64,000 bases of DNA from Pseudo-nitzschia pungens (Eukaryota; Bacillariophyta; Bacillariophyceae; Bacillariales; Bacillariaceae): NCBI GenBank assembly GCA_037355855.1, contig CM074768.1:1116001-1180000 (forward strand), written 5' to 3'. A program made the translations under genes and the position numbers. The notes under the pieces were generated by a model. It made no database searches. It was not told where the DNA came from and saw nothing but the letters and a program-made list of their open reading frames with translations. Below, piece after piece: positions 48,195 to 59,465 of this stretch (positions are counted from its first letter, which is position 1; every line of letters begins with the position of its first letter).

Positions 48195-51100
48195 AGCCTC
48201 GTGTGGTGGAGTCAAAAGATATGATTATACTTGGGGTAGCGTGGCGTGGCTTGAAGTAACTTCTTTACTTGACTAGCCTTGATGTCAATTCTTGGTTTCG
48301 ACGAATGATTCAGTGCCTACTCGCTTTCGGCTCAAAATGTGGTTTGAGTTAATGTTTTGGAGATCGATTTCTGATGAAATTGTGTTCTTTTGTTACATTG
48401 AAAAGCGGGGGTTCTTTCGGCGCTACGTTGATGTGATGATATCTTATCCGGTGGTACCTGGAACTTATTCGACCAATATTCTTGTTTGTGATTTTTGTAA
48501 ACGATCGAATTGATCGGCGCGTATTTTCCTACGGATAGGCGCTTTGCTTCCTGTTGTCACTTCGTCAGCCCAGCTTGATAAGTCGATTCGTAGAAAATAG
48601 TTTATGAACAGAAGAACTTTCTAGGTCCAGATGGAAGACAACCTTCGAAATTGTGATAGGAGTCCTTTCCTTCTATCGCGAAGAGGACGGGTAGATAGAT
48701 TCTGGAACTCGTAAAACCAGAGAATCTGGGAAAGTTCAAAGTATGACGTTGAGAGATGATTACGACTAACTATGATTGTGACAGAAAAGGTATGTTTGGT
48801 TGTGTCGCATTGACGCTGTCATCGGAATTTTTCTAGTGCGGCGGAACTGCCACTGCATAGCGCGAGATATTTTGTTACATGCTTCTTCAATCAAATCGAC
48901 GACTAGTTACGGCGAGCTTTAATTATTTGATAAACCTTACCGAAATATAGTGGAAATGTACGGGTAGCGGTGATGTACATTTTTCTCTCCGAAGCGGAGT
49001 CGTATTCTTTTCAAAATAGAATCAATAGTAATATTTAACGAAGTTTCCGAGATACAAATAAGGCTATTTCGCACCTTTTTCAAAAATTGATAAGCACAAT
49101 AATCTTTGTTTGTCGTAACTAAGAAATACAGTAAATGTTAAAGAATTACTTCGAGTAAAAAGAAAATAACCTGGAACCAGTTCCAGATGAAATTGTATCA
49201 TTATTTGACCGCATTTTTGTTGCCGTAATCGTTTTGGTTGCTCACAATCCTGGAGCGTACAATGAAGAACACAAAAAACACTGATTGATAGAAAGAAACG
49301 ATTCGCTTACATTCTCTCTATCTGATTTTCTATAAGCAATTCCATTGAATATTTGGAGCTACCAAAATAATTTAAGACATGAAGGTAAGGTTACGGTACG
49401 AGTAAACTTAGGTTCAAGAAGACGAGCTCACGTTGTACTACGATGTGGAGCTTTTATGAATGTCGAAGAATGAGACTTTTCTAATTATGGAAGATAAGTC
49501 TTGCTATACTTGCACCTTCTTAAGTCATATGATTAGTTGAAAAATATGAGAAAATATCAATTAATATTCTCGGCACAACCTCTGGCAATCATGACGTGTC
49601 AGTATATAAGAAGTATACAGAGTTAATTGAAAATTTCAAATTGATGTTGAGCTTCCAATAGATCCCTTCCAAATCTATACATAAGCTACACGTACGTAAC
49701 TATTGCGTGATGAGCGATGAATCGAAAGATATCGCGCGACGAAATTAATGATTCTGATATGCCCAAATACCGTATTATAATCAAACTAACGAGGTTCTTG
49801 AAGGAATCTAGTGCATTGACACTATTTGTTTGTGAACGAAAGAAGATTACGATTAGAATTTCTGAAGGCGTGGTGAGATGTGATAAATAATAGTATTGGT
49901 GACAACATTATTTTTTTTGTCATCTCTGTACGGCACGAATAGTATTACGGAGTAACCTTCTTATTTGATTTTCATTTTGATTGATTCTTTCTGAAGGGAA
50001 AAAATGATAATGATTTGCGCAACAAGCGGGAGCCAAAACTCGCAAGCTAGGCCCTATTACTGCTAGAGTGATAGTTGCCGTTGCGGTCGACAGGAAAAGT
50101 CAGCAACAGATTCCGCTAAAGAATGCTACAAGAAGTAAGAAACCTTACCCCAAAATATTTGCAAGAACGCGTGTATGGCAATTGAACCGAAGTAGGAGGA
50201 TCTACCGTAATGCTGCTGGATGCCAAGGCTGTTGACTTGGTAGCGGTTTGCGTCCGGGTCTGAATTTATTAGTCATGATGATCTATCATCAAAGAATACA
50301 ATATATATCGTATTTTTAGTTCTTAGCATATGGTACAAGAATACAGAATCTACTAACAACCGTTTCGAATTAATGATACAATGTCAGCTTCTTCCCAATG
50401 CGCTATCATGATTGTTGAATCATAGTTCCTCTGCCGATGGATCGAATTTCTCCATTTCTTTTGCCGCAACCAAGTTCCAAATCGAAAACTATTTCACATG
50501 CAACCACAGAAAAAAAAATTCCACGGAGAAATTCCATACGCAGAATTAATGAAATTGGGTTTGAATACTGTAATAGAACCAACCAGAATAAGCAGAAAAC
50601 GAAAACCGAGACCAAAAGAACTTTGAGGGAAGTAAAATACTACACTTGAACACACAAAATCTACAATTGCACACCTTCTTCGATATATAATAAATGATTG
50701 GTGCCATTGCAAATCCAGTGACAGCGTCCTCTCCAAAGTGATTGATTTCACATTGCTGAGAACATGGTACCGTATGCATGTAGAACAATGCGAACAAAAA
50801 GCCTCGCTTCTTTTTTCGTGTACGGTACGGTACATTCGAAATGCTTGTAATTGTTCAAGTTTGCGTGTCATTTTGCTCGATTGCAATTGCAAAAGTGGAG
50901 GGAGACCAGTCGGGAAACAATCCAATCTCGGGCAACCCATGATTCATTCGGGTGATGGGGTAGTATCGCTGAGAAACGAGCACAGGGTACAATGCCTTCC
51001 TCTTCCACGAACGACCACAGCGTTGTCCGAAAACCATACCGTGTGCTCCAATCACTCGAAATTTCGTTTGGACAAGGAAAACGTCTCGGGTGGATTGATT

Positions 51101-51346
51101 GATTCATTCATTCGGCAGCAATCTGCGCCAAAGCAGTTCCGGTCCTGTCAGTCGCACATTGTTTGCTTCTGTTTTCTTTGGGATGGTCCTCCTAAATCGT
51201 TAATTTCGATGTTCCCAGTTTGAAAAAAATAGTTCTATCCGTTCCGTCCATGACAATGGTTGGCTGCCTTTGGCGGATTCGTCTCCGCCTCGTACTGCGC
51301 CACAGTATCCTTGTGTTTGCATGGCACGGCGTGGCATGGCGTGGCA
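48195..51346. other. AT-rich intergenic region, no gene supported
   Basis: About 3.1 kb with only short frames on either strand and no RNA gene I can recognise. Base composition is clearly more AT-rich than the flanking genes. Frames around 50490-51220 overlap on opposite strands and lack conserved features. Confidence 0.55.
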
Positions 51347-53158
51347 TCAGTACCCCCGGGGCGGAACGAAGCGGTACCGGCATCCCACCTCGTCTTCTAG
51401 TGCCTTGGCAAAGGCAATCGTGGTGAGATCGCACCATTCGGCACCCACCGCTTGCAGCCCGATGGGCAGCGGCCGGTGCTCGTCCCCGTTTTCGCGCTCG
51501 CTCGACGCCGCCATTCCCGCCGGAAAGGCGGTGGACGGATTCCCGCAGACGTTGGTCACCCCGCTCCAAAAAACCTGGTCGTGGTACGGAACGGTGTGCC
51601 CGTTGGCGCCGCGGAGGACCCGGTTGCCGATCTGCCAAAAGTGCTGAACGCACTTGTCGTCCTTCTTGTTGTTCTTGTCCTTTTCGTTGTCGCTGTCGCT
51701 GTCCCTCTTGTCGTTGACATCGTCCCTCCACCTGACGGAGTGTGGCTCGGTCCACTCGTGCGGTCCGGCACCGCTCTCGTCCTTGGTCCAGGCGGCGCAG
51801 ACCGTCACGGGGCAGACCAGGATGTCGTATCGTTCGAAGAATCGCTCGTAGGTCGCCCGCATCTCCTGCCGGGCCGCGTCGGCCTTGTGCCAGCTCTGCG
51901 TGCTCTGCGTGATCCACTTTGCCTGCCGGGTTCGCTCTCGCTTCCGCTGCGAGCCCTCGTCATCGTCATCGCCATCGCCATCGCCATCGTTATCCCCAAC
52001 GTACCGGAACAACGCGTTCCGCGTCGTTTCCACGGCTTGCTCGTCCAGTTCCAGGTTCTCCTCGGCCGCCAGCAGGCGCTTGTAGACGGCAAAGGCGCGT
52101 TCCGAGCCCCCCTGCCAACCGTAGGCGTCTCGCAGGGGCCGGTCGTTCGCGACCGTGCATCCCGCGGCTCGCAGCGCCTCCCCGAGATTCCCCAAGGCCT
52201 CCCTCACATCGGAATCGACCGGGCAGCAGGGATCGTCCTCCCAGATGGCGACGCAAAAGTCGTTCAGCCGCGTCGCCGCCGCCTCCGGCAGCTTCAAACT
52301 CCAGGCGCGCTTTGCCGGTCCCTCGGGTCCGGATCCCACCAGCACCCGGAGGGCGACCTCCAGATCGGCCGCTGTCCGGGCCATGGGACCCTTGCACACA
52401 ATGTCGGGGGAGCGGGAGGGACCCCATCTCGCGGGGATCGCCCCGAGCGTCGGCTTGTGCCCAAACACTCCGCAGAGCGCCGCCGGGACGCGGATGCTCC
52501 CGCCGATGTCCCCCCCGAGCTCCAGGGCGGAAAATCCGGCGCAGAGGCTCGCGGCGGAGCCCCCGGAGGATCCTCCCGGGGTCCGCCCCGAACAAAATGG
52601 GTTCGACGTCGCTCCCCAGATCGCGTTGTACGTCTGGACGTCGTTGCAGCCGAGGGGGAGGTTGGTCTTTCCCAGCAACACGGCCCCGGCGTCGATCAGC
52701 CGTTGGATGGCCGGGCTGTGGCGGTCCGAAGGGGGCCGGTCGGCGAGGAGCGGATTGCCCAGTGTGGTTCGCAGGTGCCGGACGTCGTTGTTTTCTTTGA
52801 CGGTGATGGGAACGCCGTGGAGGGGGCCCAGAGCATCCACTTCGACATCGACGTCCCGAGCCGTGGAGGGTCTTTCTTGCAGGACGCGATCCAGGGCAGC
52901 CGCCCGCTCCAGTGCGGCTTCGAAGCACCGCACGACGACGGCGTTGACGGACGGGCCGTCCAGTTCCTCGATCCGCTTCACAAAGTGTTGCGTGAGTTCC
53001 AGAGAGGTGATTTCCCCGCGACGGATCCGGGAGGCCAGTGCCGTGGCACTCTGAAAGTGGAGCGGAATAGCATCCGGTTCGCTCGCCCCGTGTGATTGAT
53101 TTTCTTCTTTCTGCTTCTGCTTCTGCTTCTGTTGTTGGTCGCTCGTTGTTGAGGACAT
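51347..53158 (-). CDS. Amidase-signature family hydrolase
   Basis: 603 residues from the first in-frame ATG (53156-53158). Has the amidase-signature Ser-cisSer-Lys triad: K121 in VPITVKEN, S197 in GGSSGGS and S221 in GGDIGGSIRVPA, with the expected spacing (76 and 24). Also typical are the GKTNLPL motif and a C-terminal GLQAVG-type region. It would hydrolyse an amide bond; fatty-acid-amide, indoleacetamide and general amidases share this pattern, so the substrate is not assigned. Two acidic/Asn low-complexity insertions interrupt the C-terminal half (about 395-410 and 485-510). The N-terminus has a (QK)n run from a CTGCTT hexamer repeat. No signal peptide is seen. Confidence 0.9.
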   Translation of the reverse strand: MSSTTSDQQQKQKQKQKEENQSHGASEPDAIPLHFQSATALASRIRRGEITSLELTQHFVKRIEELDGPSVNAVVVRCFEAALERAAALDRVLQERPSTARDVDVEVDALGPLHGVPITVKENNDVRHLRTTLGNPLLADRPPSDRHSPAIQRLIDAGAVLLGKTNLPLGCNDVQTYNAIWGATSNPFCSGRTPGGSSGGSAASLCAGFSALELGGDIGGSIRVPAALCGVFGHKPTLGAIPARWGPSRSPDIVCKGPMARTAADLEVALRVLVGSGPEGPAKRAWSLKLPEAAATRLNDFCVAIWEDDPCCPVDSDVREALGNLGEALRAAGCTVANDRPLRDAYGWQGGSERAFAVYKRLLAAEENLELDEQAVETTRNALFRYVGDNDGDGDGDDDDEGSQRKRERTRQAKWITQSTQSWHKADAARQEMRATYERFFERYDILVCPVTVCAAWTKDESGAGPHEWTEPHSVRWRDDVNDKRDSDSDNEKDKNNKKDDKCVQHFWQIGNRVLRGANGHTVPYHDQVFWSGVTNVCGNPSTAFPAGMAASSERENGDEHRPLPIGLQAVGAEWCDLTTIAFAKALEDEVGCRYRFVPPRGY

Positions 53159-53316
53159 GATTGCCTTTACAGTATCTCGTGTCGCATGAAACAAGAAGGA
53201 AAGATTGCTAGGCTTCGGTCGGAACCAAAAATAAAAAAAGATTGCTTCTATCGATCAATCATGAAAAAATTGATCGGCGCTACGATTGAAAAACACACAA
53301 GAACAGTAGCAAAAGT

Positions 53317-53386
53317 GCTTTGTCTGGGAATCGAACCCAGGACATCTGCTTGGAAGGCAGATATTTTACCACTAAACTAACAAAGC
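53317..53386 (-). tRNA. tRNA-Gly (UCC)
   Basis: Minus strand, 70 nt. Acceptor GCTTTGT pairs with ACAAAGC over 7 bp; anticodon stem TCTGC/GCAGA with loop CTTCCAA gives anticodon UCC; B box GGTTCGATTCC; T stem CTGGG/CCCAG. A run of four T follows the 3' end as a pol III terminator. No intron. Confidence 0.93.
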
Positions 53387-53655
53387 TACTAAGCTTGTTG
53401 TTCGAACTGTCTAAACTTTTGTAAAATGAATTGTTATTTGTTGATGTTTTCACATGCCTGGTTTTCACCCACGGAACAGAATGCACAGTCTTAGCTTGGG
53501 AAGAATAACTAACACAGAGCAATAAAGATAACTCAATTTTTGTGGTCTACTCTGGAGTTGATGTTTGGAAGAAAGTGTTGGATGGCTTTACTTCATTTTG
53601 TGTCATCAATGCTGGCTCCTGATGGTGTTGTACAGAAACAAATCACCATTGTGCA
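53387..53655. other. Spacer, nothing recognised
   Basis: Short frames only; GTGCA at 53651-53655 is the left target duplication of the solo LTR. Confidence 0.5.
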
Positions 53656-53888
53656 TGCCGTGCACCAGAATACAGTCACGAGTCCACTCAGGACTGGATT
53701 AAGGATAAGGATAAAAGAATTAGCGAGTCGACAGAATTGCCAATTCAGAGGGCTCTTAGAGCTGTAGCAAATAGACTAACCAATAGAGCTCACAATTTGC
53801 ATATCACTGCTACTATTCTAATCACTAGCAGACCCGGGGTATGGCATGAATTTACTATTCTAATCACTAGTAGACCCGGGGTATGACA
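53656..53888 (+). mobile_element. Solo LTR of the gypsy family
   Basis: Starts TGCCGTGCACCAG, the same base at which the gypsy 5' LTR starts (9163, minus), and ends GGGGTATGACA. It matches the 189-bp LTR, lengthened by a duplicated terminal segment of about 38 bp (53811-53849 and 53852-53888). Flanked by a perfect 5-bp duplication GTGCA (53651-53655, 53889-53893). Orientation is opposite to the copies at 1-9163. Confidence 0.8.
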
Positions 53889-53893
53889 GTGCA

Positions 53894-55372
53894 GAAAATG
53901 AAACTATCTCAGGATTCCCTGTTACATGCTGGCACGCCGTGTATTCACTTGTTTCCAAATCACAAGATGCTCAAAAACTTTCTTGTTTTCAGTAAGAAGA
54001 AAACATGGATCCTTCCTCTGTGGTGGTGCTGATAGTGATGCTTGTTCTTGGTTCTTGTTGCCTCATTCAAAAAACTGCAATGGTTGCAGTTCTATCACCG
54101 GCAGTACTACTACTAAGGTGAGGTTTTGGTTATTCAGGCAGCGGAATCACTTTGTATTGGTTTTGTCTAGTATTGTGAACCTCAGTGGAGTTTTCTAGGT
54201 CATGGCAAGATTGGCTAACTTTTGTTCCAATCACCACCAGAATGAGAAAACATTGCGTACACCACCATTTTGTTATGACTACTACTAGCTAGGAATAGTT
54301 TCAATAGCTGTAAATGAGGGATTTGAGTTTAGATTGTGCAAGATGTTTTACTGCTTTCTTGCAACAATTTAAATACAACTCTTCTGTATTCCTCTTTCTT
54401 ATGCAGTTGCCATGGTGACAGTTTCTTCTATTCTCCCCAAAAGACCTGCAAGTTTCTAGAGTAGTAGAACGGGGACCAAGATAAAGATTCCAAGAAGGTG
54501 GATCTGGCTTTGATTGCAGTATTCAATATTCAAAACAAAAAGGTGACTTATCTAGCACAAACTAGTTCCACAACCAATTTTTATTCCTTAACTACCGGTA
54601 CTAGTGGCTTAACCTTAGTACTGATGACGCGCCATGTCCAGTCGTCCAGCACAGAGTTGTGTCTTCGTTACGTTTCCGTAGTACCGTACGTACGTACTGC
54701 TGGTATCTTGGGTACACGTAACATGCATGGATGAGAGGGTAACCTTACCGTAAAACCTTATCGTAATTACGGACGTACCGGTACAGACGGGTTCGTTCCA
54801 GGATCTCACTGTAAATTTTTTAGAGTGATTTTTTCTGATTTTTTTCTTGATTTCTACAAGAAAGGTTATTTTTTAGTAACTTACTTGTATTGTTTTGAGA
54901 TTTTTATTTTTTATTTGTGCCGGTCGCGTCATCGCCACCTGGAAGTGTTGGAGGGGTGAAACGCATCGGTGTGCAATCTCGATCGATCGATCGATCGGGA
55001 TGGATTTCCAGACTACAACAACTTATTCCGCTCCGTACCGTACAATACGGTACCGTACGACACGTTGTCTTCACGCTTCACGCAATCCAATCCATCACCG
55101 TCGTAAGTTACCGGTACGAGTAAGTTACCGGTATCTCAATCCATCCCAGGAACGGGCAGCATCTAGTCACCTCCTCAGACAGTGCATCAGAAAGATCAAC
55201 GTACAAGTAACTTACCCAACAGGAAAAGTTGAAACGCAAAAAACCCGGAACGAGTGGGACGCATTGGACAAAGAATTTCCTACCCTGGCATCCAACGAGA
55301 CCGAAACGAGTCGATCATTCTTATTTTTTGATCGTTGCACAAAACAGCCTTGACAAAACCCACACAACAACA
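53894..55372. other. No supported gene
   Basis: AT-rich spacer with many TACCGGTA and GTACGGTAC words between 54670 and 55130. It includes the upstream region of the Tic22-like gene. Confidence 0.5.
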
Positions 55373-55391
55373 ACACGAACAACAACAACAA

Positions 55392-55429
<38 letters not shown>

Positions 55430-55456
55430 ACTCATCGTCATCATCATCATCACACT
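55373..55456 (+). repeat. CAA/CAG/CAT triplet repeats in the presumed 5' UTR
   Basis: (CAA)n, then about ten CAG (55397-55426), then CAA and (CAT)n, ending about 13 bp before the ATG of the Tic22-like gene. The reading frame is open through it, but there is no upstream in-frame ATG, so it is most likely untranslated. Confidence 0.85.
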
Positions 55457-55468
55457 ACGCATACCGCC

Positions 55469-56800
55469 ATGAAATTCGCCGCCAACACGATAGTCTTCCT
55501 GGTTGTTGCGGCGTCCGCAACCACTTCTGCCAACGCCGCACCCCTGGTCGATCTCCCCGGCAACGTCCTCAACGGGGTCCGCCGCCACCTGAATTTCAAC
55601 GGCTTGTTTGGCAGCCCGACCCGGCCGACCAATTCGGCCTCGCACTCCCCGTACGAGAAAATCATGGGACACCCCGTCTTCCAGGTCACCACCTCCTGGG
55701 GATCGGCCTACATGAACATGGAGGAGCTCAGCGAGGAGGACAACCAGCAGAGCGCGGAGGAGACCGCCGGGAGCAGGATCGGCGTCGCCCGCAGCGGCGA
55801 CGAGGCCTCGGACGTCCGGAAGGATCGCTACCGGACCATCAGCCTGTACTACATGGATCCCGACGACGCCATCGGGGCCCACGCCGAGTTCAAGCAGATG
55901 GACGGCATGGCGGACACGGACGTTCGCATCACCACCGTCTCGCTCGCCAAGGCGGTCCGGAGCGCCGCCAACCTGGGCCGCGGATTGCTGACGGGACAGC
56001 CCATCGACTACCACAAGGGAACCGTCCTGCCCACCCGGGAGGGCGGGTCCCTCCGCCACAAGATCCTCCCGCCCAAGAAGCAGCTGTACTACGCGGCCCG
56101 GTGCCACGGCAAGGAGCGCATCGGCCTCTTTTCCGACGCATCGGATCCGATCGAGTCGCAGAAGGAGCACCAGGTGGCGGCCGTGATCGGCAACTCGGCG
56201 CTGGCCTACCGGAATGCCCAGCGCAAGCAGGCGAACCGGGACCGCAAGCTGGCCTACAAGCCCAAGAACCAGCTGGAGGCGGACTACCTGCACATGGACG
56301 GGAATCTGGGCATTCCCGTCTTTTACGCGCCGGGCATGGAGCGCCGCCGGTCCCGCATCAAGTCGCTGGTCAGCGGGGCGGTCCGCAGGGAGATCCCTCT
56401 CTTTTTCAACTACGAGGACCTGGAGCGGGCCTGGCAGAAGACCGCGCCGTGCGATGCCCAACAGGGACCCAACAAGGGCAAGTACCTGCCGGCCGAACTC
56501 CCGCAGGTGGAGGTCTTCAACCTGTGGGACGTCCTGACGTCGATGGAAAAGGAGCAGGCCCGGAGGGCCGCGGCCCTGGCGAGGGAGACCCCCCAGAACC
56601 GTCTGATCCAGAGCCTGGCGCACCCCTTCCGAAACCGCCTCCGCAACGTGATGGAAACGGCGCCGGGAAGCGGTGCCAGCGACGACGACGCCAATGTTCT
56701 GGACAGCCTCGTGTTCATTCCGTCGAGCGACGCCTGCACCTACAAGGAGGGCATCACGGCCCGCGGAAACGGCAAGGCCCGGTTGCGGCCCATGCGCTAA
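55469..56800 (+). CDS. Tic22-like protein (plastid protein import)
   Basis: 443 residues from ATG 55469 (ACCGCCATGA). Signal peptide about 1-24 (hydrophobic VFLVVAASATTSANA, likely cut before APLVDL), fitting entry into the diatom plastid envelope system. The body follows the Tic22 pattern: GHPVFQVTT (about 67), YMDPDDA (about 128), VSLAKAV (about 156), GIPVFYAP (about 285), IPLFFNYEDLERAW (about 309), VEVFNLWDVL (about 347) and LDSLVFIPSSD (about 412). Tic22 proteins act as chaperone-like import factors in the intermembrane space; in algae with complex plastids they are found at the plastid periphery. The family call is from motif pattern only. The frame upstream to 55229 lacks ATG. Confidence 0.75.
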   Translation: MKFAANTIVFLVVAASATTSANAAPLVDLPGNVLNGVRRHLNFNGLFGSPTRPTNSASHSPYEKIMGHPVFQVTTSWGSAYMNMEELSEEDNQQSAEETAGSRIGVARSGDEASDVRKDRYRTISLYYMDPDDAIGAHAEFKQMDGMADTDVRITTVSLAKAVRSAANLGRGLLTGQPIDYHKGTVLPTREGGSLRHKILPPKKQLYYAARCHGKERIGLFSDASDPIESQKEHQVAAVIGNSALAYRNAQRKQANRDRKLAYKPKNQLEADYLHMDGNLGIPVFYAPGMERRRSRIKSLVSGAVRREIPLFFNYEDLERAWQKTAPCDAQQGPNKGKYLPAELPQVEVFNLWDVLTSMEKEQARRAAALARETPQNRLIQSLAHPFRNRLRNVMETAPGSGASDDDANVLDSLVFIPSSDACTYKEGITARGNGKARLRPMR

Positions 56801-57614
56801 CGAACGAACGGACTGTTGCGCACGGACGGACGGAAAAGGTTGGGGTTTGGCACCACCGCGAGGGAACGAAACTACTACTACTACTAGCTAACGAGGTGAC
56901 TAATTAACGAACGAACGAAATCACGAAATCACAAAGTCACCACTTGTAACGCACCATCCAACGTTGACATCGAGAACGTCATCCCTCCGTCACTCTACCG
57001 CAACTAAATTAATTCATAAACCATTTGCGCTAGCAAACGAGTACCGTACACCGGACCGGACCGGACGGTGTGTGTAGATGTTTGCAGTGTTTCCGATCCA
57101 CGAGTACGGTACACGCGGAAAGCAGAGCATTCCGTAGATCCATTCCAAACACGAGGCAGCCGGTCCAGAAGTGTATCGTTTCGTTTCGCGTCTCGTTGTT
57201 TGAAATCGTTCGGATGGGATCCGTCCATCGTGTTGTGTGTCGCGTTGCGTGTTTGTTTCCGAAAGTTGACGGACGGTACGTGTAGGATGCGACAAGAATG
57301 CGAAGAACCGACACGAAACGCACTGCCGGACGAAGCGAGAAGAATCGCAACGGTCTCCGTCGAACGACCAAACTGTGAAAATACCAGAATGCAAGCATGA
57401 TACTCGTAATCGTGCTTGGGCTTGCGCTTGCACTATGCAATGACAGTCCTTGCTCGTTGTTCAACTGTTCTTACCGGGTGCCTTCGGATGGGATGAAGAC
57501 GCAGGAAACCTAACTTACTGGTAATCCGCAAGGAATTACGAGTTAATTGAGTAAGATCTTATTCATTGTCACCGTCCACAAATCGCTGCCCACGATTGGT
57601 TGAAGTGCAAAAAG
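56801..57614. other. No supported gene
   Basis: Between the Tic22-like gene and the tRNA pair. Frames on both strands around 57030-57464 overlap and show no domain. Contains ACTACT and CGAACGAA runs just after the gene. Confidence 0.55.
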
Positions 57615-57700
57615 TCTCGCAAACCGGAATCGAACCAGTGACCGATGGATATCTTTTAGCATTCTACAGTCCACCGCTCTACCAACTGAGCTATTGCGAG
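57615..57700 (-). tRNA. tRNA-Tyr (GUA) with 13-nt intron, copy 1
   Basis: Minus strand. Acceptor CTCGCAA pairs fully with TTGCGAG, then discriminator A. D arm GCTCAGTTGGTAGAGC, anticodon stem GTGGA/TCCAT, loop CTGTAG..A with anticodon GTA, and a 13-nt intron (AATGCTAAAAGAT) one base after the anticodon, the canonical place. T loop GGTTCGATTCC. A T5 tract follows the 3' end. Confidence 0.95.
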
Positions 57701-57768
57701 GTTACAGATACCGAGTGATTCTTGCCGTCCACGACTCCCTGCCCGCGAGTGGTTCAAGTGCAAAAAAG

Positions 57769-57854
57769 TGTCGCAAACCGGAATCGAACCAGTGACCGAT
57801 GGATATCTTTTGTCGTTCTACAGTCCACCGCTCTACCAACTGAGCTATTGCGAG
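57769..57854 (-). tRNA. tRNA-Tyr (GUA) with 13-nt intron, copy 2
   Basis: Tandem copy 154 bp from copy 1, same mature sequence except that position 72 is C, giving a C1-C72 mismatch at the end of the acceptor stem. Its intron is AACGACAAAAGAT, differing from copy 1 in the middle. A T6 tract follows. The spacer between the copies resembles the sequence after copy 1 (shared CCGTCCACxA, CTGCCC and TTCAAGTGCAAAAA-like words), so the whole unit was duplicated. Confidence 0.93.
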
Positions 57855-58363
57855 ATACCTGAGGGATAATGATGCAACTTTAGTAATAAAAACATGTGTC
57901 TAGTAGCAACAATTAGAAGTACAAGAGAATTACAGTCAGACTTATTTTCTTCTTGGCTGAACGAGATGGGGTTCATTCGATGATGATTGATTGATTCTTC
58001 GCAGGACGGCATGCATTGCATGGTAACTTATTTCTATTAGGCGACGTTGCGAACACGTGAGGGTTCTCGACCGAATTGGATGTGAGATGATTACCGGTAT
58101 GCGTAAGATTACAGATTCCAAGACGGTATTCAAAATACGGTAACTTAACTCTACCTGGTAAGATCTTACTTACACGTACCGGTGCGTACCATGTACCCGT
58201 TATATCGATCCATCCGAACAACACGAAGCACAAAATAACTTCATTCGTACCGGTATCATCTCAAAACAGTAACTTGTTTGCACTGTACAAGTATCGTTCT
58301 ACCGGTACGAGTAAGGTTACCTCGTTCTTGTGCGAATTTCGTTGTTGGACTGCACTGGAAACC

Positions 58364-58398
<35 letters not shown>

Positions 58399-58473
58399 AG
58401 CAGGTGCCTTTCCACTCCCGATCGCTGTCCTCACGCTTCCATTTTCACTTCGCGCCTTGCTTCGTTGTTGTCT
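57855..58473. other. No supported gene; upstream region of the esterase gene
   Basis: Many TACCGGTA words (58093, 58170, 58250, 58300). A run of AACGGC/AACGGCA hexamers (58361-58398) precedes the esterase ATG; the esterase frame is open through it but has no ATG. Confidence 0.55.
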
Positions 58474-59432
58474 ATGAGAAGTCTTTCCCTCCTGTTCGCA
58501 ATCCGAGCCGCTTCCACGTTAGGAGGAGGAGGCAGCCATAGCCATAGCCTTAGCCTTAGTATTGGCGTCAGTGCCTTTGGCAGCAGCAGCAGAAGCACGC
58601 ACCACTCGTTGGCACCATCCTCGCTGATTGGGTTTGCGAGCCGATTCCACACCGTTCGCAGCAGCATCAGCAGCAATCGTCGAAGCAGCACCATCGGTAG
58701 CAGCAGCAAAAGCAGCAGCACCATCGGTAGCAAAAGCAAAAGCAAAAGCAGCACCGCCCGCAGCATGACCACCTCGGCCGCCAGCCCGCTCACCCGCGCG
58801 GAGATCGCCGAGCGCCTGACGGGACTCCCCATCGGCCCGCACCCCGTCGGCGTCACCACGATCCAGATCGACGGCGATCCGAAGCGAGGACGCGGCCTGC
58901 AGACGGAGATCTGGTACCCGGCCGAACCGTCGGCAAGGGACGCTCCGCCCACCAAATATTCCGAGTACCTGGGACTCGACAAAGCCAACGATCCGGAGGC
59001 CGCCCTCGCCGCCGCCAACGCGCCCTCGGCGATCGGCGGATACCGGGACGGGATCACCGTGGCCGAGCTGGACGACGAAGCGCGCAGCACCTGGCTGACG
59101 ACGGCGGTCCGCAACGCGAGGGTCGCGGAGCGTCGTTGTCTTTCCGAGTCGGAGGACGCTTCTTCTTCCGCGAAATCGAGATTTCCCCTCGTCCTCTTTT
59201 CGCACGGGTCCGGTGCCTACCGGGCCTCGTACGGCTACTGGACGGAATTCCTGGCGAGCCACGGGTACGTGGTGGCGGCCTGCGACCACCCCGGATCGGC
59301 CCGGTACACGATCGTCGATGGGGAGGTCATCACCCCGGGGGGACCCCGCTCCAAGCGAAGACAGATGGAAATCGATCGGCCCGCCGATCTCATCCAGATC
59401 CTGGACGGCCTCGAGGAGCTGGGCACTACTAG

Positions 59433-59465
<33 letters not shown>

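Noticed and set aside
51452..53095. 547-codon plus-strand frame opposite the amidase
   Set aside because: Antisense shadow of a GC-rich gene; no domain, while the minus strand has the amidase triad.
57030..57464. Frames near 57.2 kb on both strands
   Set aside because: Overlapping, no domain, and no ATG in a good context with support.
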